Shown here piece by piece: positions 43,705 to 52,849 of a stretch of DNA of 64,000 bases. The notes beneath the pieces are model-generated. The model was not told the origin of the DNA, ran no database searches, and was given only the letters and a program-made list of their open reading frames with translations. Position numbers and translations under genes: made by a program. Positions within the stretch are counted from its first letter, which is position 1. Each line of letters starts with the position of its first letter. Location: the NCBI GenBank assembly GCA_934754355.1, contig CAKVID010000006.1, positions 16,921-80,920 of the forward strand. The letters are read 5' to 3'. This DNA comes from an uncultured Clostridia bacterium. GTDB lineage: Bacteria > Bacillota > Clostridia > Christensenellales > UBA1242.

Positions 43705-44133
43705 ATGATAGTACTAGCCTATGACCATGGAGCATATGAAATGTTCCAAAAGATTAAACTATATTTAAAGAAAAATAATCTGGATTATATTGAATTTGCC
43801 AGCAAAGAATACGATGCTCTAGATAATTTCTCGTCTTTTGCAAAAAGTGCAAATAATGAAGTTATCAAGGGAAATATTGGAATTTATGGCTGTAGGTCGG
43901 GGATTGGTATGAGTATGGCTAGCAATAGAAAGAAAGGCATTAGAGGAGCGCTATGTATTCAGCCAATATTTGCTGAAATGTCTAGAAAACATAACGATGC
44001 TAATGTGTGTATACTTCCTTGCGACTATATTTGTTACAAGAGAGCAATTAGAATAATAAATACATTTCTAAATACTCAATTCTTGGGTGGTAAATACCAA
44101 AAAAGAGTAGAAGAATTGGACGAAATAGAATAA
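43705..44133 (+). CDS. rpiB: RpiB/LacA-LacB family sugar-phosphate isomerase
   Basis: This 142-residue enzyme interconverts ribose 5-phosphate and ribulose 5-phosphate, or galactose 6-phosphate in the Lac branch. The N-terminal VLAYDHGAYE holds the substrate Asp-His. The active-site Cys lies in GCRSGIGMSMASN, aligned with CGTGIG, although the following GT is replaced by RS. IRGALC and RKHNDANV are conserved. ATG 43705 is chosen because AAAGGGAA precedes it. The altered loop leaves substrate specificity open. Confidence 0.82.
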   Translation: MIVLAYDHGAYEMFQKIKLYLKKNNLDYIEFASKEYDALDNFSSFAKSANNEVIKGNIGIYGCRSGIGMSMASNRKKGIRGALCIQPIFAEMSRKHNDANVCILPCDYICYKRAIRIINTFLNTQFLGGKYQKRVEELDEIE

Positions 44134-44200
44134 ACAAAAATACAATTTCATATATTCTTAATAACTTTAATGGTTTGTAAATTGGACGGTTAAAAAGAAT

Positions 44201-44881
44201 ATGTTGAAATTGTTTTTTTTATTAGTGGCTGTTATCTGTATGTCTTCTTGCCAAAATAAGTACGAAAATTTGCTTGAAAACAATACATCGGAGATTAGGC
44301 AATATTTGTTTGAAGGCAAAAGTGAAAATATTTCTGCTAGTTTGATTATTGGTATGCGAGAAAAAAATTATATTGTCAATGGATACTCTGGAGAGTTAAT
44401 AGAGTTTGGAGTACTATCTTTTGATGTCTCTAAATGTGATAAAATAGATAGTGGCGCAAGTAACTTTATTTTGTTTGTTGGTACAGATAAATTTGAAGGG
44501 AGTTTGCAAGAAAATCCATTTGACAAAACCCTAGTTGCAGATATTAAAAAAATTATAGATTGTAATAAAAAAGTGATTGCAAGAATTATATCCAAAGATT
44601 ACGAACAAGATATTGAATTAAAATGTGTAAATTCCAAATGGAAAGTAAATGCTGATGATGTGTACAAAATAGTTGCTAAAAAATTGAAAAAAGAAATTTC
44701 TGCATTTGTAATCAAAAATAATTTTGAAGGAGAAGTGTATATCAAGATTATTAATGATGCGGATATAAATGTGGGAGATTATTATTGGTTTGTAAACATT
44801 GTTGGAAGGGGTGGTAGTAGACTATCGGCAATAATTTCTCCTAATAATAGTGAAATTTTAGCAATTAATAATTATACTTAA
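44201..44881 (+). CDS. Lipoprotein of unknown function
   Basis: The 226-residue protein has a signal peptide with a lipobox (MSSC, Cys about 17). The extracytoplasmic part has alternating strand and charged segments, a lone KCDKID turn and a C-terminal beta hairpin (GGSRLSAIISPNNSEILAI). No family is recognised. It is alone, with a 7-bp perfect inverted repeat (TGCATAA-TAG-TTATGCA, 44913-44929) just after it. Confidence 0.72.
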   Translation: MLKLFFLLVAVICMSSCQNKYENLLENNTSEIRQYLFEGKSENISASLIIGMREKNYIVNGYSGELIEFGVLSFDVSKCDKIDSGASNFILFVGTDKFEGSLQENPFDKTLVADIKKIIDCNKKVIARIISKDYEQDIELKCVNSKWKVNADDVYKIVAKKLKKEISAFVIKNNFEGEVYIKIINDADINVGDYYWFVNIVGRGGSRLSAIISPNNSEILAINNYT

Positions 44882-44955
44882 GAATATCTAAATTTAGCGG
44901 AAAATTGAACTTTGCATAATAGTTATGCATAGTACATATTTTATAAAAATAGGTA

Positions 44956-44985
44956 TTGACAATTTGCCCTTATATGTGGTATAAT
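44956..44985 (+). promoter_or_regulatory. SigA promoter of the 20-residue peptide gene
   Basis: TTGACA (44956-44961), 18 bp, TATAAT (44980-44985). An inverted repeat at 44913-44929 lies 26 bp upstream of the -35. Confidence 0.82.
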
Positions 44986-45035
44986 ATATGTGTTATGGGT
45001 TTGAAAGATAAATTCAAACGAGGGGGATAAATATT

Positions 45036-45098
45036 ATGGGAGTTATACTTGCAACAGGTCTAGGCATTATGATGGTTGCTATTATGTGCTTGAAATAA
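45036..45098 (+). CDS. 20-residue hydrophobic peptide
   Basis: The ORF encodes a peptide of 20 residues, MGVILATGLGIMMVAIMCLK, almost entirely one membrane helix with a C-terminal Lys. It has a perfect promoter upstream, a very purine-rich ribosome site (GAGGGGGAT, 9 nt before ATG) and a dedicated terminator downstream. The whole transcript is therefore about 200 nt. No known family is recognised. It could be a small membrane regulator or a type I toxin-like peptide. No antisense RNA was identified. Confidence 0.65.
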   Translation: MGVILATGLGIMMVAIMCLK

Positions 45099-45125
45099 GT
45101 CTAGAATAGTTTTATAAAAATTTAA

Positions 45126-45183
45126 TCAACAAATTGTTTGTTAAAAATAATAAAGATAACAAATGATTTGTTGATTTTTTTTG
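45126..45183 (+). terminator. Terminator of the 20-residue peptide gene
   Basis: The outer stem TCAACAAAT / ATTTGTTGA (9 bp) and inner stem TTTGTT / AACAAA are separated by a TG mismatch on each side, and nine Ts follow. Confidence 0.9.
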
Positions 45184-45249
45184 TCGCATTTGTTAATATA
45201 TGGGTATAAATGTATAGATATTATGTGGTAGGCAAAGAAGGAAGAGAAG

Positions 45250-46041
45250 ATGAATTACAAAAAAATTATATTAACCTGTGTTCTATGGACGCTTACAGTT
45301 CTAATTGTACTTAGTGCAATTCTAGGGTGTGTAATGTTTTTTGCCTTTCCAAAAAATTTAGGGGATTTCTTCTACAACTTGGGTAGTGATGGAATAGCAT
45401 CTTCACTATATATGCGAGTTTATGAGAAAGACCACGATATTTATTACTGCTACAAGTCTCTAAATATTGAAATTAGCAAAGGCAATAATGCTAGAATTAT
45501 TAAATTGTACGATGCTTTTGTTAGTGATGAAAATATGGAAGACTTCATGTCTCAATTAAAGACAAGAAATGAAAATCTAAATATTGGAGTATTAGAAAAG
45601 AGTGCTATTCTTAATGAAGAGGATTATCTAAAAAATAGATATATTAAGGCACTTATAAATACTAATGAAGTGGGCAAGGCGTATTCTGTAGCATTAGATG
45701 CTTTCAAATCTTACAAAACTTTTGATTTGAGAAATCAAGGGGTATATGCAATTTATCAATTTATAAATATTGATGGCTATAATGATTTCAATTCTAGTCC
45801 AGCGGGATATACTAGCAATCTAATAACTTCTATCAAAGAATACTTCGATTTGAGTATAGAAACATTTAATAATAGCAAAACATTCAGTACAAATTTAGAC
45901 AAAGCATATTTGATATCTCTAGGCAATAGAATTATTCAAGTTGGTCAAAATATTAATAAGATATGTAATGATGAAGAAATAACAGCAAGCAATAATGTGA
46001 AAATGGAAAATATTAATAATTACATAAAGGAAATTTTATGA
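45250..46041 (+). CDS. Bitopic membrane protein of unknown function
   Basis: The 263-residue protein has one N-terminal membrane segment (about 6-32) and a mostly helical extracytoplasmic domain with TPR-like helix pairs (YLKNRYIKALINTNEVGKAY, ALDAFKSYKTFDLRNQGVYA). No family is recognised. AGGAAGAG precedes the ATG. Its stop overlaps hflX by 4 nt (ATGA), so the two are coupled. Confidence 0.75.
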   Translation: MNYKKIILTCVLWTLTVLIVLSAILGCVMFFAFPKNLGDFFYNLGSDGIASSLYMRVYEKDHDIYYCYKSLNIEISKGNNARIIKLYDAFVSDENMEDFMSQLKTRNENLNIGVLEKSAILNEEDYLKNRYIKALINTNEVGKAYSVALDAFKSYKTFDLRNQGVYAIYQFINIDGYNDFNSSPAGYTSNLITSIKEYFDLSIETFNNSKTFSTNLDKAYLISLGNRIIQVGQNINKICNDEEITASNNVKMENINNYIKEIL

Positions 46042-47690
46042 ATATTCCAGAAAAATTAAAGAAAGGATTAAAATCAAGTCTAGAAAATTTGGAAAATAAA
46101 CAATTTGATAAGACTTTATTTATTGATGATGAGATACTTAGAACTATTTGTGATGTAAGTGAGAAATCTAATTACGAAGTATCTCTAATAATTGATAGAA
46201 AGGGTAATATTGTAGATGTGTCGTGTGGAGACAAAAATTCGGCTTCACATTCTTTGGCTGTTTCTGATAAAAAGGGATATTCGGGACTTAGACTTATTCA
46301 TACTCACCCAAACGCAAGTAGTACACTTAGTCCGATGGATTTGGCATTCTTGAAAAATAACAAAATGGATTGTGTGTGCGCTGTATCTATAAAAAATGGC
46401 GAGGCTTATGATGCACAGATTGGATATTTCCTTGGGGATAAGGTAACTTATGTGAATTGCCACGATTGTAGATATATCAATAAATATGGATTACTGGAAA
46501 AAATTGCTGAATGTGAGAAAGAATACGAAGAATATACCAAGAACTTAAATAGTGAGCCAGAGCAAAGGGCTATACTTGTCAAAGTATCTCTAAGCCAAAA
46601 AGACAATATTCAAAATGACCTAGAAGAATTAGAAAATCTAGCAAAAACAGCGGGAATTGTTACAGTTGATAAGATTTCACAATTTAGACCAAAGCCAGAT
46701 ACAACTTATTTTATAGGTAAAGGTAAAATAGACTTAATCAAAGAAATGATACAGTTGACTGAGGCAAATTTAGTAATATTTGATAACGAACTTAGTGGCA
46801 GTAAATTAAGCAATATTTCTAATGCTTTGAATGTGAAAGTAATAGATAGAAGTATGTTAATCCTAGATATTTTCGCAGGGCGTGCAAGGACTAACGAGGG
46901 TAAATTGCAAGTAGAATTAGCCCAACTTAAATATTCTCTTCCAAGACTTGGCTCTTATCTAGAGAGTAGTGGTAGATTTGGTGGCGGAGTTGGAATGCGT
47001 GGCCCGGGCGAAACCAAATTAGAATTAAATAGACGAATTGTTGAACAAAATATTCAGAAAAAGACAGAGGAACTTAAGAAATTAAAACAAATAAGGTCAC
47101 TTAATAGAGAGAGTAGAATGAGAAATTCTAAACCTACTATTTCTATTGTTGGCTACACTAATTCTGGCAAAAGTACTCTTCTTAATCTTCTTGCCAAGAG
47201 TGATGTGTATGTAAAAAATGAACTTTTTGCAACTCTTGATACAACCACAAGAAATGTATGGCTAGGAGATGGCAAAGAAGTATTGATGACAGATACTGTT
47301 GGGTTTATAAGCAACCTTCCACACGAATTTATAGAGGCATTTGCCAGCACGCTAGAAGAATGTAAGTATTCAGACCTAATACTACATGTTGTGGATATTA
47401 GTGATAGTAATTATAACGAACATATTGCAGTTACTAATAAAGTACTAAACAATCTTAATTGTGTTAGTCCTGTAATAATGGTCTTTAATAAATGCGACAA
47501 TTTGAAAATAAGAGATACAAGAAATCCACTAATAAATGACCAAAATATATATAAAGATGAAATGATAGAGAAAATAACAAATGATTATAATGGTCAGAAA
47601 ATTGCTTTCGTTTCGGCAAAGACTAACGAGGGTATAGATAATTTAAAAAATCTAATTGTGGATTACTTTGAAAATAATTCAAACAAATAA
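46038..47690 (+). CDS. hflX: HflX-type ribosome-rescue GTPase with N-terminal JAMM-like domain
   Basis: The 550-residue protein has two parts. Residues 1-165 contain a JAMM/RadC-type metal site signature: a Glu in NYEVSLII (about 45), then HTHPNASSTLSPMD (about 87-100), matching HxHP-x6-SxxD. From about 180 onward it is HflX: the N-terminal ATP-binding-like domain with FIGKGKID, GRARTNEGKLQVELAQL, FGGGVGMRGPGETKLE, then the GTPase domain with GYTNSGKST (about 370), DTVGFISNLP, FNKCD and SAKT. HflX splits stalled 70S ribosomes. The fusion is seen in Clostridia, but the role of the JAMM part is unknown. Confidence 0.92.
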   Translation: MNIPEKLKKGLKSSLENLENKQFDKTLFIDDEILRTICDVSEKSNYEVSLIIDRKGNIVDVSCGDKNSASHSLAVSDKKGYSGLRLIHTHPNASSTLSPMDLAFLKNNKMDCVCAVSIKNGEAYDAQIGYFLGDKVTYVNCHDCRYINKYGLLEKIAECEKEYEEYTKNLNSEPEQRAILVKVSLSQKDNIQNDLEELENLAKTAGIVTVDKISQFRPKPDTTYFIGKGKIDLIKEMIQLTEANLVIFDNELSGSKLSNISNALNVKVIDRSMLILDIFAGRARTNEGKLQVELAQLKYSLPRLGSYLESSGRFGGGVGMRGPGETKLELNRRIVEQNIQKKTEELKKLKQIRSLNRESRMRNSKPTISIVGYTNSGKSTLLNLLAKSDVYVKNELFATLDTTTRNVWLGDGKEVLMTDTVGFISNLPHEFIEAFASTLEECKYSDLILHVVDISDSNYNEHIAVTNKVLNNLNCVSPVIMVFNKCDNLKIRDTRNPLINDQNIYKDEMIEKITNDYNGQKIAFVSAKTNEGIDNLKNLIVDYFENNSNK

Positions 47691-47756
47691 TCAAATATTT
47701 ATAAAAATTTTTAAATGGTTGTAACACTTTTTGTTGATGCTTAGTATTATGAAGTA

Positions 47757-47781
47757 GAAAGCAAAAAAACTAATTGCTTTC
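47757..47781. other. Hairpin in the hflX 3' region
   Basis: GAAAGCAA pairs with TTGCTTTC (8 bp, 9-nt loop). No T-run follows, so it is probably not an intrinsic terminator. Confidence 0.4.
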
Positions 47782-47869
47782 AAATAATTATATATGCTAG
47801 CACTATTATAATTAATTAAAATTACATAAATTGAAATTTGTAAAAATAATTAATTAGGAGGAAAACAAT

Positions 47870-48073
47870 ATGTTTGGAAATAATTGTGGTTGTAACCATG
47901 GAATTGGTAATGTAGGAATGGGCAAAGGTAACAATTGTTGCTGTTTATTGCTTCTTTTAATGCTTTGTGGCTGTAATGGTTTTGGTGGCGGAGAAGATAA
48001 CTGCTGCTGGAATATTATCTTATTACTTTTAATTCTTAATTGTTGTGGCTGTGGCAACGGTTTAGGTTGCTAA
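47870..48073 (+). CDS. Gly/Cys-rich small peptide, probably spore-surface or membrane
   Basis: The 67-residue protein alternates Cys-rich turns (CCC, CGC, CCW, CCGCG) with two short Leu/Ile runs (LLLLLM, IILLLLIL). Gly and Asn make up most of the rest. Small proteins of this kind, loosely resembling YjcZ-type coat peptides, are common in spore-forming Clostridia. It has a strong AGGAGG ribosome site and its own terminator. The assignment rests on composition only. The C-rich run is not an artefact of a repeat. Confidence 0.7.
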   Translation: MFGNNCGCNHGIGNVGMGKGNNCCCLLLLLMLCGCNGFGGGEDNCCWNIILLLLILNCCGCGNGLGC

Positions 48074-48110
48074 TATTTTAATAAAAATCTACTACTCCTA
48101 TAGTCTTTTG

Positions 48111-48138
48111 AAGCCCTTGACTTTTCGAGGGCTTTTTT
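48111..48138 (+). terminator. Intrinsic terminator
   Basis: AAGCCCT / AGGGCTT (7 bp, 10-nt loop) with a T-run, closing the Gly/Cys-rich gene. Confidence 0.85.
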
Positions 48139-48256
48139 ATTGCAAAAATAATTGGAAAAAATTTACAAAAAAATTTACATATTTTGGAAATGCCTACACA
48201 TACTAGAAATAACGAAAAAGGGAAGTCAAAGAAATTGAAATATTTGTAATATATAG

Positions 48257-48285
48257 TTGACAAAAGCACAAAAAAATAATAAACT
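48257..48285 (+). promoter_or_regulatory. SigA promoter of the large surface protein gene
   Basis: TTGACA (48257-48262), 17 bp, TAAACT (48280-48285). Confidence 0.75.
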
Positions 48286-48328
48286 AAATTCGTTAATATT
48301 ATAGTTAATAGGGAGAAATTTTACAATT

Positions 48329-51300
48329 ATGAAAGACAAGAAGAAGATTATCGTACCTTTGTTACTTGCTGGTGTAACTGCTACTGGTGTTGTTGCTAAT
48401 ATATCTCAAGTACAACAAATTAGTGTTCAGGCAGAAGAAAATGGAATTACAGATGTAGTCGGTGCTGAAATTAAAGTAGATCGTTTTCGTTCTAAGAATA
48501 GTGAAGGTACTCTACAATATACTGATACTTTCAAGGTAGGAGACGAAGTTTATTTGCCAAAAGTTACTTTGGGAGATGGCTTGGTTGACGGAACTGACGG
48601 TGTTAAAGTTGTGTACAAAATTAAGAAAGACAAGAAAGAATTTGAACCAACTGAAGAAACTATTGGTAGCGAAAAAGTATATCACTTCAAGGCTAGTTAT
48701 CAAGGATATTACAATGTAACTATTGCTGTAGAGAAAGAAGGCAAAGTAACAACTACTCTTAAAAACTTATCTGTTTTTGTAGAGAGAGAAGATGCTACAA
48801 TCAAACTTCCAACTAACAGCGAATATGTTATTCCTGCTAAGATGCCTAAAAACCAAGATGGTTTGAAAATTCCTGCACCAAGTGTTGTTTATGACAAAAC
48901 TACTGATGGCAAGACCAAAGAAGTAGAAGAGAAAGCAAACGCTTTGACTAGTGGTTCTCTAAATGTTTACCTTGTTACTCCTACTACTGAAGTAGCATTG
49001 ACATTAGATAGCACTGGCTCGTATTATGCAGTTGATAAAGCAAATCTAGCAACAGTGGGAACATATCAAGTTGTATACGAATACAAGAATGGCGATACAG
49101 TAATCTCTAGACTAGAGAGCAGTTTCCAAGTAGTTGAAGATTATGATACAAGCAAAATCAAACTTAAAATGATTTTCCAAAGCAGTATGCCAACAAAGGC
49201 TAATGTAAATACAGATGTATCTATCCCTAAGGTTAAAGTTGTAGATGAGAATGTATCTACTAGTGATGCAGTTAATGCTTATGTTAAAGTAATTGTTAAG
49301 AATATGAAGACCAAAGAAACTCTTGATGTTGATTACGACAAATTTACTTTCCGTCCAACTGAAGAAGGTTCTTATTCTGTTACTTATGTTTCTTATATTG
49401 GATTATTTGGTGAGAACATCAAGACTAGTGAAGTAACTCCAGGTTCTCCTATTGTAGTAACTGATAGTGAAGCACCTAAGATTGTTCCAACTTACGCTTA
49501 TGATTTTAATGACGAGGGCGAGATTGTTACAGTTAATGGCGAGACTATCACTGCTGATACAGAGAATAACAAAACTCAAAGACAAGTAGCAGAAGAGAAA
49601 CTTGTAAATAGAAGAGTTGATATTCCATCTGTTGCACTTAAAGGTGTAGAATTTACAATTCCTGCAGCATATGCTACAGATAATTTCTACAAATTCAGTA
49701 ATCTAAATGATGATATCGTTATTACTAGAACTTATCGTGCATCTACTGGTGCTGTAAGTACAATTAGTACTCCTGCTAATCAGGCTGCTAAGATTACATT
49801 CAATAATACAGGTAATGGCGAAATTAGATACAAAGCAACTGATAAGAAAGGTAATACACTTGGCGAAGTAGTATATGATATTGTAGTATATGAGAATACT
49901 GACGACCTTAAAGATGGCAAGACAACATTAAAATTAGATGTTGGAACTAAACTTGTTAGCGATAGAGAAGAGACTTTGACATTTGCTAAACCAACAGCAA
50001 CAGATACTTTTGATAAAAATGTTGATGTTAAGACATATATCATGATGGGAGATTATGTTGTAGGTGCTGAGAAAGAACTTTTGACAGAGACTAATTCTGA
50101 TGGTAAATATGTAATTGATGTTGCTGAGATTGCCAAGAACAATTCTAAATTTACAATCGTTGCAGAAGCAACTATTGATAGCACTCTATTAGATACAAGA
50201 ACTAGTGGTTTGACAACTATCAAATATCATACTGTTGAGATTTTGAAAGCAGCAGACGATAACGAGGCTCCAACTATAAGCGTTGTTAATACTCAAGGTT
50301 GGAATGCTGCGTTATATGCTGATAATAGCACTACAGAACACAATATTATTGCTGATAGCAATGGTGCAAAGATTGATAAAGCAGGTTACTTACTAACATC
50401 TGGCGACGTTCCAATTGCAGTTAAACCTGGTTCGGCGGCTAAGAAAGCAGCATTTGATCAAGGTGCTAATATCTTGAATATCCCTAGTGTTGCATTTACA
50501 GATAATAAAGATGCTAACTTAAGCATTTCTATTGATATCAAAGATAGAAAGGGTAATACAGTATCTAAAGTAAGTCAAGAATCTATTATCAAAGAAGAAG
50601 ATTCTGGCAGATACAAATATACTGTAAGTGGTGCATCATTCAAATTAAGTTCTTATGGTGTATACACTGTAACATTTACTGCCAAAGATTATGCTGGTAA
50701 TATGGTTATCAGATCTTATGGTGTAAGAGTTAACGATAAGACTGCTCCTACAATTACAATTCTTGATGAAGATAAATTCAGCAAAGATATTGAAGTAGGC
50801 GAGTACTTTGAAGTACCTACAGCAACTTTGAAGAAAGAGGGTGTAGATATAGAAGGTGCAACTAGATGGGAAATCTATAATAAGAGTGCTGGTGCAGAAT
50901 GTACTCTATACAATAACGGATTTATTCCTACATCTGAAGGAACATTCTTCATTAGATATTATGGCGAAGATGAATTTGGTAATGAGACATTACTAGAAGA
51001 TAGTATGTTTACAATTACAGCCAAAGATACAATTGCTCCTACAATTACTCTAGATATGACTAAGAGATTCCCAGCAAATATTGAATGGGCTCCTGAGACT
51101 GGCAATGATTATATGGAAATAGATATTCCAGTAGCATTTGCAACAGATAAGAATAGAGGACAAGTAGAAGTAGTTTATACAATCACTGGCCCAAATAATG
51201 TGAAACCTACAATCACTGATAATGAGACTTATGACTATCTAAAGACATTCAAAGCAACTTCAGAAGGTAAATATACAATAGTATATTCTGCCGTAGACGA

Positions 51301-51808
51301 AGCAGGTAATGAATCTAAGATTGAGAAAGTTATATGTGTAGGCGACTGTGTTGATCCTTCAATCGCTTGGAAGAATAAAGATAATGACCTTCCTAAAGAA
51401 ATTAAGTTAAATCAAACTTATGAACTTAAGATTAATGACTTCTTGGAATTGAAAGATAACAAGTCAACAGAGACTAAATTGCGTGAGAATGTTACAGTTA
51501 CTCTAACTTCTCCAGATGGAACTACAGTAACCAATTTGATTGGTAATAACTCTGGTTACAAATGGGAATTTACTAAGACTGGTAACTATACACTTAAGAT
51601 TACTGTTAAGGACGAAGTTGGTAATAGCAAGACTGAGACATATACTATCAATGTTCCTTCTGAAGAAGCAGATAGCAAGAAAGTAAGTCCAGTACTTGGA
51701 ACAGTTCTTGTAGTTCTATCAGTAGTAGTTCTTGGTGGTGTAGTTGTTTACTTTGTTGCTTCTAATAAGAAGAAACCTAGTAAGAAATCAACATCTAAGA
51801 AGAAATAA
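48329..51808 (+). CDS. Large cell-surface protein with Ig-like repeats
   Basis: The 1159-residue protein has an N-terminal signal peptide (cleavage likely near VQA, about 35). It then carries a series of beta-rich modules of roughly 90-120 residues that resemble bacterial Ig-like/HYR domains. Their boundaries are marked by DxxAPTI-type starts (NDKTAPTITILDED, KDTIAPTITLDM, DDNEAPTISV) and AKDYAGN or VDEAGN turns (compare KDEVGN). A C-terminal membrane helix (about 1124-1146) ends in a very basic tail (KKKPSKKSTSKKK). There is no LPxTG motif, so it is membrane-anchored rather than sortase-linked. An adhesive or envelope-structural role is inferred. Confidence 0.88.
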   Translation: MKDKKKIIVPLLLAGVTATGVVANISQVQQISVQAEENGITDVVGAEIKVDRFRSKNSEGTLQYTDTFKVGDEVYLPKVTLGDGLVDGTDGVKVVYKIKKDKKEFEPTEETIGSEKVYHFKASYQGYYNVTIAVEKEGKVTTTLKNLSVFVEREDATIKLPTNSEYVIPAKMPKNQDGLKIPAPSVVYDKTTDGKTKEVEEKANALTSGSLNVYLVTPTTEVALTLDSTGSYYAVDKANLATVGTYQVVYEYKNGDTVISRLESSFQVVEDYDTSKIKLKMIFQSSMPTKANVNTDVSIPKVKVVDENVSTSDAVNAYVKVIVKNMKTKETLDVDYDKFTFRPTEEGSYSVTYVSYIGLFGENIKTSEVTPGSPIVVTDSEAPKIVPTYAYDFNDEGEIVTVNGETITADTENNKTQRQVAEEKLVNRRVDIPSVALKGVEFTIPAAYATDNFYKFSNLNDDIVITRTYRASTGAVSTISTPANQAAKITFNNTGNGEIRYKATDKKGNTLGEVVYDIVVYENTDDLKDGKTTLKLDVGTKLVSDREETLTFAKPTATDTFDKNVDVKTYIMMGDYVVGAEKELLTETNSDGKYVIDVAEIAKNNSKFTIVAEATIDSTLLDTRTSGLTTIKYHTVEILKAADDNEAPTISVVNTQGWNAALYADNSTTEHNIIADSNGAKIDKAGYLLTSGDVPIAVKPGSAAKKAAFDQGANILNIPSVAFTDNKDANLSISIDIKDRKGNTVSKVSQESIIKEEDSGRYKYTVSGASFKLSSYGVYTVTFTAKDYAGNMVIRSYGVRVNDKTAPTITILDEDKFSKDIEVGEYFEVPTATLKKEGVDIEGATRWEIYNKSAGAECTLYNNGFIPTSEGTFFIRYYGEDEFGNETLLEDSMFTITAKDTIAPTITLDMTKRFPANIEWAPETGNDYMEIDIPVAFATDKNRGQVEVVYTITGPNNVKPTITDNETYDYLKTFKATSEGKYTIVYSAVDEAGNESKIEKVICVGDCVDPSIAWKNKDNDLPKEIKLNQTYELKINDFLELKDNKSTETKLRENVTVTLTSPDGTTVTNLIGNNSGYKWEFTKTGNYTLKITVKDEVGNSKTETYTINVPSEEADSKKVSPVLGTVLVVLSVVVLGGVVVYFVASNKKKPSKKSTSKKK

Positions 51809-51823
51809 TTAATTCAAGAAATC

Positions 51824-51860
51824 AAGAAATCTGGCATTTTATAGTCAGATTTCTTTTTTT
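51824..51860 (+). terminator. Terminator after the surface protein
   Basis: AAGAAATCTG / CAGATTTCTT (10-bp perfect stem, 12-nt loop) with a T-run. Confidence 0.9.
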
Positions 51861-51930
51861 ATTTGTCAAACTCTTAGAATTTATTTATAATTTAATAGTC
51901 TAAAATTTAAAATTGTGATAATATTAAAAT

Positions 51931-52287
51931 ATGGACAAAAAGAAAATAAGTTTACTTAAATACTTAACCAAAAATTGCACCGATACTTACAAAGTATTGG
52001 ATACCAAAAAAGTACTTAGTTCCATGCGAAAATACAAAGGCGATTATAATGCATTGAAGAGTGATATTGAATATTTTGCCAAGAGAAGATATATTGACCT
52101 TAAATATCTTGACGAAGAGAATATGTGCTTGACAATACAGGATAATCTTCATATACTAGAAGAGAATTTGAAAGTAGAAGAGACATTGAGAAAGAAATTT
52201 ATTTCAATGTTAGTTGTCTTTTCTTGTTTTTCGTGTATAATGGCTTTTGTTGGTGCATTTTTGGCATTGCTGATTATTAGGAGATAA
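51931..52287 (+). CDS. Winged-helix-like protein with C-terminal membrane anchor
   Basis: The 118-residue protein has an N-terminal helical domain (LLKYLTKNCTDTYKVLDTKK...DYNALKSDIEYFAKRRYIDL) with the rhythm of a winged helix. A short strand (MCLTIQD), a linker and a C-terminal membrane helix (about 92-115) follow. No family is recognised. The next gene, 2 nt on, has the same domain order, so the two look like a coupled pair of tail-anchored proteins of similar design. Confidence 0.7.
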   Translation: MDKKKISLLKYLTKNCTDTYKVLDTKKVLSSMRKYKGDYNALKSDIEYFAKRRYIDLKYLDEENMCLTIQDNLHILEENLKVEETLRKKFISMLVVFSCFSCIMAFVGAFLALLIIRR

Positions 52288-52289
52288 CG

Positions 52290-52649
52290 ATGTTATCTAG
52301 GAAAGAAAAAGTAATAATGAATTATATTCTGAAAGAAAGTAGTGGAAAGACTACTTGTCTTTTGTCACCCCTAGATTTACAACATAGCCTAGAGCCCAAA
52401 TTTTCGGTAAATGCCCTTGAGATACAATCAATATTAGAAGGTCTTGCACAAGAAAATTACATAACTTTAGTTAATTCTGATAAGAATGGCGAACTGATAT
52501 ATTGCATTACTATTCTCGATAAAGGCAAAGCATTTAATCGAGAACAGAAAAATATTAAAAAATCGTGGTCAGCGGCTATTTTCAAAACGGTAATACTGGC
52601 GATTCTATCATTTGTTGTTGGTATAATACTGAAAGCATTATTTTCATAA
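52290..52649 (+). CDS. Second winged-helix-like, C-terminally anchored protein
   Basis: The 119-residue protein has an N-terminal YjcQ-like winged-helix pattern (KVIMNYILKESS, ALEIQSILEGLAQENYITLV, ELIYCITILDKGKAF) and a C-terminal membrane segment (about 97-117). It resembles its neighbour in architecture but not clearly in sequence. Membrane-tethered DNA binding is possible. A terminator follows, so this pair is a separate transcript from uvrBA. Confidence 0.7.
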   Translation: MLSRKEKVIMNYILKESSGKTTCLLSPLDLQHSLEPKFSVNALEIQSILEGLAQENYITLVNSDKNGELIYCITILDKGKAFNREQKNIKKSWSAAIFKTVILAILSFVVGIILKALFS

Positions 52650-52651
52650 TA

Positions 52652-52682
52652 AAAATATAGAACCTATGTTCTATATTTTTTG
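52652..52682 (+). terminator. Intrinsic terminator before uvrB
   Basis: AAAATATAGAAC / GTTCTATATTTT (12 bp, 4-nt loop) and Ts. Confidence 0.88.
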
Positions 52683-52689
52683 TTTTTAC

Positions 52690-52718
52690 TTGTAAATATT
52701 AAATTGTTGTAGTATAAT
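52690..52718 (+). promoter_or_regulatory. SigA-type promoter of uvrBA
   Basis: TTGTAA (52690-52695), 17 bp, TATAAT (52713-52718). The leader to uvrB is about 125 nt of A+T-rich sequence. No LexA (SOS) operator is recognisable in it. Confidence 0.6.
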
Positions 52719-52849
52719 ATTCTAGTAAATATTGAGATATATAATTAAACTTAAATGACAATTAAAAATATATTGATAATTAAATGATATATAATTAATA
52801 TTTGAATTGATATAATGATTATTAAATATATTATAGGAAAAAATAAACT

